From Opitutia bacterium UBA953 (GTDB lineage: Bacteria > Verrucomicrobiota > Verrucomicrobiia > Opitutales > UBA953), in contig DBCR01000023.1 of NCBI GenBank assembly GCA_002293125.1, positions 41,441 through 57,925 of the forward strand: a DNA stretch of 16,485 nucleotides, written 5' to 3'. Positions 1 through 5,565 of the stretch are shown piece by piece (within the stretch, counting starts at the first letter, position 1; every line of letters begins with the position of its first letter). The notes below the pieces were generated by a model that was not told where the DNA came from, made no database searches, and saw only the letters and a list, made by a program, of their open reading frames with translations. A program made the position numbers and the translations under genes.

Positions 1-1062
1 CTTCGCTTTGGTTGCGCCAATGGCGACAATTTTCTCGAGCATGCCGAAAAGCTTAAGGGTATCCCACTTGGCGGTCAGGGTGACCTGATTGCCTGCGGCT
101 TCGACGGGCTGGACGCCGGCGAGGAATTCTGCCGCGAGGGCTTTCATTTCCTTCTCTTCGGCGGTCTCAGGCTTGGAAGGATCTCCGGCGAGCATCATCG
201 GCGCCATGGCGAGCATGCCTTGGGCCTGCATAGCCATCGGGGCAGCCTTCTCCTTGGTAGTGAAGTACGCGCTGATCTTCATGATCTGGTCGCTGCGGTT
301 TTCACCCATCGCAAAGACCGCGCCTTGGAATCCGCTATCAGTGAGTTCGGGGGTGGCCGGCAGCTTAGCGGCGTTCATGGCGAAGACGGCGTACGGACGA
401 CCGGTGGCGTTCACCTGCGGCCGCAGGGAGGCGTTCAGGGCGTAGGAAGCGCCTTTTCCTTTGAGGAGGTCGATGATACGAGCGGCTTCCTTGGGCTGGG
501 CGATCACGAGCGTATTATCGTCGAGGTCGAAGACGCCGATCGGTTCCGACGCAGGGGCGCCGGCGGCCGTAACGGGTGCTGGGAAATCCTTAGCGGCCTT
601 GGCGAGTTCGTCGCTCAGGGAGGCCAGGAGCTCCTGGCCATTCCAGCCCTTGGTCGCGCCGGCCTGCAGGGTGCTGACCTTCTTTGCGACGGCATGGGCC
701 GAAAGCTTTTTGCTATCATGGCGTGCCCGGACGATCAGTCCGCCGCTCATTTGCCCAGCGGCACCAAGGGAAACTCCGCCGGCGATCCGGTTGTCGGGGG
801 ACTCTAGGTCGATACCCGTAGCGGCCTTGATGGCCTCCTGCATCTCCTTGGTGTCCTTGGTGCTGGGGTCGATGCCGGCGAGGGTCTTTTCCATGCGTGC
901 CTTGAAGGCCTTGGCCTCAGGTGAGTCGCTGATCTTCAGGCCACGCGAACTAGCGGTCGCGAACACGATCGCGTAGTCGGCGGGAACGCCCTTGAAGTCG
1001 AAATCCTGCGCGGGCAGGACGGCAGAGGTGATGACTAGAGCGAGGCAGGAGAGGAGACGCAT
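1..1062 (-). CDS. Secreted protein of unknown function (3' end outside window)
   Basis: An uninterrupted frame of 354 codons runs from an ATG at 1062 to the left edge with no stop, so the C-terminus is missing. The N-terminus is a clear signal peptide (MRLLSCLALVITSAVLPA, then QDFDF), so the product is exported. The mature part is an Ala/Lys-rich, mixed alpha/beta sequence without cysteines or recognisable catalytic motifs. A Met-rich stretch around residues 285-305 (MAMQAQGMLAMAPMM region) precedes a Glu/Lys-rich helix. I do not recognise the family; the layout is reminiscent of the uncharacterised secreted proteins common in PVC bacteria. Codon use matches the neighbours. It is separated from the upstream gene by a 307-bp gap with repeats, so it probably has its own promoter. 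A 5-bp GGCGG/CCGCC hairpin (1064-1081) lies directly before the start codon and no Shine-Dalgarno is visible. Confidence 0.85.
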   Translation of the reverse strand, partial: MRLLSCLALVITSAVLPAQDFDFKGVPADYAIVFATASSRGLKISDSPEAKAFKARMEKTLAGIDPSTKDTKEMQEAIKAATGIDLESPDNRIAGGVSLGAAGQMSGGLIVRARHDSKKLSAHAVAKKVSTLQAGATKGWNGQELLASLSDELAKAAKDFPAPVTAAGAPASEPIGVFDLDDNTLVIAQPKEAARIIDLLKGKGASYALNASLRPQVNATGRPYAVFAMNAAKLPATPELTDSGFQGAVFAMGENRSDQIMKISAYFTTKEKAAPMAMQAQGMLAMAPMMLAGDPSKPETAEEKEMKALAAEFLAGVQPVEAAGNQVTLTAKWDTLKLFGMLEKIVAIGATKAK

Positions 1063-1118
1063 GGGCGGAATAAATCCCGCCGCCTAGCCTGAGGTCAATC
1101 CCTCGCTGCAGGCGGGGT

Positions 1119-1150
1119 ATCGATAAAATCGATTTTTGTAATCAAAAGTA
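1119..1150 (-). promoter_or_regulatory. AT-rich palindromic stretch upstream of the secreted-protein gene
   Basis: This is the only AT-rich island in the gap. It contains the 12-bp perfect palindrome AAAATCGATTTT (1125-1136) and a second ATCGAT (1119-1124), and lies 57-88 bp before the ATG at 1062. On the coding strand TTGATT is followed after 14 nt by TATCGA, a poor match to a -35/-10 pair with short spacing. It could be a promoter or a protein-binding site; composition and position are the only support. Confidence 0.3.
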
Positions 1151-1177
1151 CAGGTCGCAGCTATCGCCACGCCTGCC

Positions 1178-1240
1178 CCGCCACCCGAAGCGATTCACTG
1201 GCTCTAAGGGAAACCGGAGACGGGGATGGTTGCTTCGTTC
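1178..1240. repeat. Shared intergenic element, copy A
   Basis: This copy aligns without gaps to copy D (15608-15670). The shared segments are GCCACCCGAARCGWTTCA (1180-1197) and, exactly 30 nt after the CCACCC, AAACCGG (1211-1217), followed by a diverged GGGAT..TGCTKCG tail. The core part (1202-1237) matches D at about 27 of 36 positions by eye. It is the most diverged of the four copies. It lies 116-178 bp upstream of the start at 1062. Confidence 0.65.
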
Positions 1241-1272
1241 ATAGGTAGGGCTGATCACCCTTGATAAGCCGC

Positions 1273-1294
1273 GGTTGAGCGAGGGTGCTCAACC
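1273..1294 (-). other. Perfect hairpin, 8-bp stem, 6-nt loop
   Basis: GGTTGAGC (1273-1280) and GCTCAACC (1287-1294) are exact complements around GAGGGT. An alternative pairing joins GGTAGGG (1244-1250) to CCCTACC (1293-1299), so two competing folds exist. On the coding strand it lies 76-97 nt downstream of the stop of the 1140-aa gene and is not followed by a T-run. It could act in mRNA 3'-end formation or be part of the repeat family, but it is not a canonical intrinsic terminator. Confidence 0.5.
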
Positions 1295-1311
1295 CTACCC
1301 GCTGCATCTCC

Positions 1312-1351
1312 CGCCACCCGCCACCTGAGGCTGCCACCTGCCACCCGAAGC
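1312..1351. repeat. GCCACCY heptamer cluster
   Basis: Two adjacent heptamers GCCACCC/GCCACCT (1313-1326), a 6-nt spacer, then GCCACCT/GCCACCC (1333-1346) ending in GAAGC. The same words, interrupted by an extra TCCCGG, form the right arm of the inverted repeat at 15580-15621. A further CCACCCGAAGC occurs at 1181-1191. Confidence 0.7.
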
Positions 1352-1369
1352 TTGTAGCCCCCTGCGCGA

Positions 1370-4300
1370 CTACTTCGCGCCTTTCTTCGCCTTGGCCGGA
1401 GGGGCCGCCTTGAGCGGGTGTTCCTTCAGGAGCTCGTCGGTCATGTAGAAGTTGACGCGGTCCTTGGTGGCTTCGCGGACCTTCTTGACGGTGGCCGGCG
1501 AGACGAGCTTGCCGTTGTTGCCGAAGGAGAGGCGCACGTAGCTGAGCACGGCCGCGGCTTCCTCGTCGTTGAGCAGCCCGCCGAAGCCCATCATGGGCGG
1601 TACGCCCTTGGTCGGGTCGAAGTGCTGGCCGTTGACGGTGATGGGTCCCCAGAGGCCCTTGAGCAGGATCTTGGTAAGGCGCTCGTCGTCCTCGAGCCAG
1701 TTGCTCTTGGCGAGGGGCGGGTAGATGTTCTGGATGCCCTTGCCGTCCGCCTGGTGGCAGGTGGCGCAATGCGCGTCGCGGAAGTAGATCTCGCGGCCGA
1801 GCTTGAACGCTTTCTCCTCGGCGGCGGTCAGCTTGCGCGCGGGCTTGGAGTTCGTGCCGGCTTCGGCGACGGGCTGGCCGATCTTGAGCTTGCCGCTGAA
1901 GTAATCGGCGGCGGCCTGATTGCCTTCGAGGTTCAGCTGGCCGGCGGCCTTGAGGCCCTCGACGTCATCCTTGAGGGTGTAGATCAGGGCGTAGTGGAGG
2001 ACGGGTCCGATCCAGCGGTCGACGGGCAGCTTGAAGGCCTCGACGGCGATCTTGGCGCCCTCGGCGTTGTCGAGCCAGGTGGCGGCGACGACGGCGGTGA
2101 GGCGGACGCGCGCGTTCTCGTCGCGGACGGCCTGGTTGAGGAGTTCGACGTGGTTCGGGATCTGCCAGAAGGCGTGGCGGATGACGTCCACGGCGGCGGC
2201 GCGGGCTTCGAAGCGCTTGGCCCTGAGGAGTTCGGCGATGAGGCCGGCGTCCGGCTGGTTCTGCGCCCAGGTAGCCCAGAGGGCTTCGCAGAGGTGGTGC
2301 TCGTACGCGTGGTCCTGCTTGTCGAGCTTGGCGACCCAGGCCTTGACGGCGGGGAGCACCTCGGCGGGGGCATGGCCGCGGAGTTCGCGACGGGCGCGGT
2401 AGCGGGTGCGGTATTCGGGTTCCTTGAGGACTTCGAGCAGCTCGGCCACGGAGGCGCCGGCGATCTTGGCCGGCTTCACGAGCGCACGCTCAGGGTAGGT
2501 GATGCGGTAGATGCGGCCGCGCTCGCGATCGCGGTTCGGGTCGCGCGCGTTGTGCTGCATGTGGCCGATGAGCGGGTTATGCCAGTCGATGAAGTAGAGC
2601 GAGCCATCCGGGGCGAACTCGAGGTCGACCGGGCGGAAGTTGCCGTCGGATGAGGTGAGGAGGTCGCCGTTGGCCTTGCCGGTGAAGCCGGCGCCATCGT
2701 CGGCCTTCTTGCCGAAGCTGATGCCGAGGAAGCCGATGGAATTGCAGATCATGAAGTCGCCTTGCTGCGCTTCGGGGAAGTGGCGCGAGGAGACGAACTC
2801 GGCGCCGGAGGTCGGACGGGAGCGCTTGGGGACGAACTGCTCGACCTTGACCTGCTCGATACCGTAAGGGACCTTGGCCGAGAGCGGCAGGGCCCACCAG
2901 TTCTCGCCGGACGAGGCGTCGGAGAGGAACGGCTGTTCCCAATAGTCGAAGGAGAAGCCCCAGGGATTGGAGACGTCGGCCTGCACGCGCTCGAGGCGGT
3001 GGGATTTCGGATCGAAGCGCCAGGCGCCGCCGTCGTTGCAGCGACGCGGGCCGTACGGGGTCTCGACCTGGCTGTGGAGGAAGCGGCCTTCGAGGAGGTA
3101 GAAGGCGCCCGAAGCGTCGGCGCAATAGGCCGAGATGGCGTGGTGCGAATCGTGCGAGTCGAAGCCGTGCAGGATCAGCTCCATGCGGTCCGACTTGCCG
3201 TCCTTGTCGTCGTCGATGAGCAGGGCGAGGTTGGGTTCGCTGGAGACGTAGACGCCTTCCGGCGCGAGCTCGAAGCCGATCGGCAGGTGGAGCTTGTCGG
3301 CGAAGGTCGACTGCTTGTCGGCCTTGCCGTCGCCGTCGGTGTCTTCGAGGATCAGGAGCCGGTCGTCCGGCAGCGCGTCGCCGGGGCGATAGTGCGGATA
3401 GGTCGGGGTGGTGGCGACCCAGAGGCGGCCCTTGGCGTCGAAAGACATCTGCACGGGCTTCTTGAGGTCGGGGAACTTCTCCTCGGAGGCGAAGAGCGTG
3501 ACCTTATATCCGGGGGCGAGCTTCATCTTCTCGATGGCGGCTTCGCCGGAAAGGAACTCGGTCGGGTTGCCGTTCTTCTCGCTCGGCTTGAAGTTGGTCG
3601 GCACGGGAGGCAGGACGAGCGTCTTGGAGTCGTCGACGGTCAGGTCGGTGCGCTTGCCCTGCGCGACGCCGTGGATGAGCGCATCACGGAGCGTGGTCAT
3701 CTGGCGGCTCTTGTAGACTTCGTCGGGGTAATTCTGCGGGCCGAACGGATTATAGCGCTGGCCGTGCGTGTGGACGCCGTTGAGAATCGAGTAGTCCGTA
3801 TTCCACATGTAGTCCTTCAGCTTAACGGCGCCGTTCACGATGGCTTCGTCGGCTTTGGAGGCGCGCTGGGTGGCGCCGTAGAGGCCGTCGGCGAGGAGCT
3901 TGGCGATCGCGCGGTAGCCGAAGTCGGTCGGGGCGAAGCCGTTGATGGTGTAAGGGGTCTTGGTCTGGCCGTAGGCGGCGAGGGTGGGGTGGAAGAGGTC
4001 GACATACGTGATGCCGTGCTTCTTGGCCACGCGCTCCATGGCGGCGGCGTAGAGCTCGAGGTTGGCGTTCTCCTTCTGGCCGTTGGGGAGATCGCGGGTG
4101 GCGGAGAGATTCTCGAAGGCGATCGGCGAGACGAGCACCAGGCGCGGCGCGGTCTTCCCGTTGTAGGCCTTGGAGAGGGAGTGCGCGACGAAGGCGTCGA
4201 CCTCGGCTTCGTAGTTCGCGGCGCGGCCGGGTCCGTCGAAAGATTCGTTATAGCCGAAGAAGGCGACGATGGTGTCGGCCTTCAGATGGAAGAGCCACTG

Positions 4301-4792
4301 GTCCGGGGTGGAGAAGAAGCCCTTGCCATTGTGCTGGGCGTACTCGGGGTGGAACTTGTCGGCGCCAGGGAAGGCCCACTGGCTGGCGCGGGCGGGGTGC
4401 GGGCGGAAGGCCGGGGTGTCGCCGGAGCGGCCCATGTTGCGTACGAGGAGCTGCTGTTCCGGGAAGCGGAGGTGGAGTTCGGTCTCGAGGCGGCCGTAGT
4501 AGGTGTCGCGCTCGGCGAAACCGTTACCGATGAAGACCACCCGCTCGCCGACGGCGGGGGGAGCGACCTGCTGTCTGCGCTGGGTCGTCGCGGCGGGCGG
4601 GTTCTCGGCCGGAGCATGCGGCGTGGGCGAACCCTTGCTGTTGTCCGGCCAGTTGGCGGCGTTGGCCTTGGCTTCCTTGCTGGTCAGCTTGGAGTGATCG
4701 GTGACGGGCTTGTCGGCGGCGATCAGGCCGGCGGACAGGGTGGCGAAAAACAGGAGGAAGGCGCGGGACTTCATGAGAGGGATGGTCGGCAT
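1370..4792 (-). CDS. Exported SGNH-like / beta-propeller / HEAT / cytochrome c fusion (PVC-type)
   Basis: The product has 1140 aa and a signal peptide (hydrophobic residues 11-25). M7 (ATG at 4774) gives a more usual signal-peptide start than M1. Residues 80-310 look like an SGNH/GDSL domain: block I at 88-91 reads IGNG, then NMG (119-121), GYNE (180-183) and NGFAPTDFGY (284-293). The Ser, Asp and His expected for catalysis appear replaced. Residues 420-770 form the PVC 'membrane-bound dehydrogenase' beta-propeller, with FDAKGRLWVA and calcium-site-like DTDGDGKAD repeats. Residues 780-965 are HEAT-like helices. The C-terminal class I cytochrome c has CATCH at 1009-1013 and a probable distal Met in PPMMGFG (1065-1071), followed by a Lys/Ala tail. 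The likely role is periplasmic oxidation of a sugar or alcohol with electrons passed to the heme; the substrate is unknown. A small membrane-protein gene lies 77 bp upstream. The family call is firm, the activity is not. Confidence 0.93.
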   Translation of the reverse strand: MPTIPLMKSRAFLLFFATLSAGLIAADKPVTDHSKLTSKEAKANAANWPDNSKGSPTPHAPAENPPAATTQRRQQVAPPAVGERVVFIGNGFAERDTYYGRLETELHLRFPEQQLLVRNMGRSGDTPAFRPHPARASQWAFPGADKFHPEYAQHNGKGFFSTPDQWLFHLKADTIVAFFGYNESFDGPGRAANYEAEVDAFVAHSLSKAYNGKTAPRLVLVSPIAFENLSATRDLPNGQKENANLELYAAAMERVAKKHGITYVDLFHPTLAAYGQTKTPYTINGFAPTDFGYRAIAKLLADGLYGATQRASKADEAIVNGAVKLKDYMWNTDYSILNGVHTHGQRYNPFGPQNYPDEVYKSRQMTTLRDALIHGVAQGKRTDLTVDDSKTLVLPPVPTNFKPSEKNGNPTEFLSGEAAIEKMKLAPGYKVTLFASEEKFPDLKKPVQMSFDAKGRLWVATTPTYPHYRPGDALPDDRLLILEDTDGDGKADKQSTFADKLHLPIGFELAPEGVYVSSEPNLALLIDDDKDGKSDRMELILHGFDSHDSHHAISAYCADASGAFYLLEGRFLHSQVETPYGPRRCNDGGAWRFDPKSHRLERVQADVSNPWGFSFDYWEQPFLSDASSGENWWALPLSAKVPYGIEQVKVEQFVPKRSRPTSGAEFVSSRHFPEAQQGDFMICNSIGFLGISFGKKADDGAGFTGKANGDLLTSSDGNFRPVDLEFAPDGSLYFIDWHNPLIGHMQHNARDPNRDRERGRIYRITYPERALVKPAKIAGASVAELLEVLKEPEYRTRYRARRELRGHAPAEVLPAVKAWVAKLDKQDHAYEHHLCEALWATWAQNQPDAGLIAELLRAKRFEARAAAVDVIRHAFWQIPNHVELLNQAVRDENARVRLTAVVAATWLDNAEGAKIAVEAFKLPVDRWIGPVLHYALIYTLKDDVEGLKAAGQLNLEGNQAAADYFSGKLKIGQPVAEAGTNSKPARKLTAAEEKAFKLGREIYFRDAHCATCHQADGKGIQNIYPPLAKSNWLEDDERLTKILLKGLWGPITVNGQHFDPTKGVPPMMGFGGLLNDEEAAAVLSYVRLSFGNNGKLVSPATVKKVREATKDRVNFYMTDELLKEHPLKAAPPAKAKKGAK

Positions 4793-4869
4793 ATTTACAT
4801 GCCTGAAACGGGATTATCCAGCCCGACTTATGGTCCGGCGGGCTCCGATTTCCCTCATTTGGCCCGGGC

Positions 4870-5109
4870 TTACTCCTGCCAGGTCGCCTTGAGGGTTGCC
4901 CAGACGCGACCGATCAGGAAAACCGAGACGGCCAGGACGGCGACATGCCCGACGGTCCAATACCACTGGACGTTGGGATCGGCGGCGTGCAGCAGGCCAT
5001 AGATGCACATCGCCCCGGCTGCCGAAAGGAAGAGCAGGCGCACGACGAGCAGGAAGATGAGCATGAACTTCACGGCGACGAACTTGGCCGCCTCGTCCGA
5101 CCCCGTCAA
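4870..5109 (-). CDS. Small two-helix membrane protein
   Basis: An open frame of 79 codons starts with TTG at 5109; an internal ATG at 5064 would give 64 aa beginning MLIFLLVVRLL. Two hydrophobic helices (about residues 15-42 and 47-68) are joined by a short LLHAADPNVQWYW loop, and the protein ends in a basic amphipathic tail (RVWATLKATWQE). I recognise no family. It sits 77 bp upstream of the 1140-aa cytochrome fusion on the same strand, so it could be co-transcribed and act as a membrane partner for that exported protein. That is inference from position and from the similar small gene beside the 1130-aa fusion. The start codon is uncertain and no Shine-Dalgarno is visible, but the membrane-protein pattern is too regular for a chance frame. 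Confidence 0.62.
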   Translation of the reverse strand: MTGSDEAAKFVAVKFMLIFLLVVRLLFLSAAGAMCIYGLLHAADPNVQWYWTVGHVAVLAVSVFLIGRVWATLKATWQE

Positions 5110-5124
5110 GGGTGGCTACAAGTG

Positions 5125-5208
5125 TTGAGGACTGAACAGAGGTCTGCGTTGAGGGCTGAATGGAGGGCTGAGTTGATGACTGCGTCGATGGCAGAGGACT
5201 GAATCGAT
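5125..5208. repeat. Degenerate 12-nt tandem array
   Basis: Six units follow one another in exact 12-nt register from 5125 to 5196, and a seventh (5197-5208) is shifted in sequence. Examples are TTGAGGACTGAA (5125-5136), TTGAGGGCTGAA (5149-5160) and TTGATGACTGCG (5173-5184). The recurring core is GAGGRCTGA. Part of it is complementary to ATTCAACCCTCAGCC at 5321-5335 across the shared element, so it may pair in RNA. Confidence 0.75.
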
Positions 5209-5223
5209 GCGTCGCCTCAGTCG

Positions 5224-5268
5224 CTCAAGGGGAGACCGGAAACCGGAATAATACCTGCGGGTATGATT
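5224..5268. repeat. Shared intergenic element, copy B
   Basis: This 45-nt copy contains CTCAAGGGGAGACCGG (5224-5239) then AAACCGGAATAATACCTGCG (5240-5259). It matches copies C (11327-11370) and D (15632-15676) over its whole length with scattered substitutions and one single-base gap against C. It lies 115-160 bp upstream of the TTG start at 5109. Confidence 0.75.
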
Positions 5269-5273
5269 AATTC

Positions 5274-5417
5274 CAGGTGACGGGTGATGGCCCCGGTGGT
5301 CGGCCTTTCGGGAGTCAGCCATTCAACCCTCAGCCGCTAGAACCCAGGCGCCAGCTCCCGATGGCCGAATGGCTAACCCCTGAGCTCCTGATTCCCGTGT
5401 CCGTCACCCGTCACCTG
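5274..5417. repeat. Long-range inverted repeat, 17-bp arms
   Basis: The left arm CAGGTGACGGGTGATGG (5274-5290) and right arm CCGTCACCCGTCACCTG (5401-5417) are complementary at 16 of 17 positions. They are separated by 110 bp, and each arm is itself a pair of heptamers (AGGTGAC/GGGTGAT and GTCACCC/GTCACCT). The same design recurs at 15436-15615. Confidence 0.75.
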
Positions 5418-5434
5418 TCTCTTTGCCTCTCCCT

Positions 5435-5462
5435 ATACTCAATACTCCATACTCGATACTCT
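5435..5462. repeat. Heptamer array ATACTCN, four units
   Basis: Four consecutive 7-nt units share the exact hexamer ATACTC, and the seventh base is A, C, G and T in turn (units start at 5435, 5442, 5449 and 5456). The array is followed by CGTATCA. Six fixed positions and one free position per unit is unusual for polymerase slippage. Confidence 0.85.
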
Positions 5463-5548
5463 CGTATCATCTGTTCAACCAAGCCTCTGGGCCTCCGGGA
5501 CTCTAGCGTCCTCCCCTTGTCCCCGTGTCACCTTGCCCACGTGCCCCC

Positions 5549-5565
5549 CGAAGGCTCCGCCTTCG
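5549..5565 (-). terminator. Hairpin directly after the stop codon of the 995-aa gene
   Basis: CGAAGGC (5549-5555) and GCCTTCG (5559-5565) form a perfect 7-bp stem with a 3-nt loop. On the coding strand it begins immediately after the TAG at 5566-5568. It is followed by GGGGGC rather than a T-run, so it is a stable transcript-end or mRNA-protecting hairpin rather than a textbook intrinsic terminator. Confidence 0.5.

Larger units (their letters stand above)
1063..1369. other. Intergenic region A, repeat-rich
   Basis: This 307-bp gap lies between the stop of the 1140-aa cytochrome fusion and the start of the secreted protein. Reading toward lower coordinates it holds a GCCACCY heptamer cluster (1312-1351), a perfect hairpin (1273-1294), a copy of the shared intergenic element (1178-1240) and an AT-rich stretch (1119-1150). 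The only open frame entering it is out of frame with the real gene and has no family features. Confidence 0.7.
5110..5565. other. Intergenic region B, repeat-rich
   Basis: This 456-bp gap lies between the 995-aa gene and the small membrane protein. It contains a 12-nt-period array (5125-5208), copy B of the shared element (5224-5268), a long-range inverted repeat (5274-5290 with 5401-5417), a 7-nt-period array (5435-5462) and a stop-abutting hairpin (5549-5565). The open frames crossing it (both strands) contain only translated repeats and have no family features, so I call no gene. Confidence 0.7.

Noticed and set aside
2762..5002. Very long plus-strand open frame (746 codons) opposite the 1140-aa gene
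   Set aside because: It is exactly antisense to a gene with clear domains, and its product is Val/Gly/Glu/Arg-rich without motifs, as expected from GC-biased codons read on the other strand. The shorter frame at 1418-2653 is the same effect.
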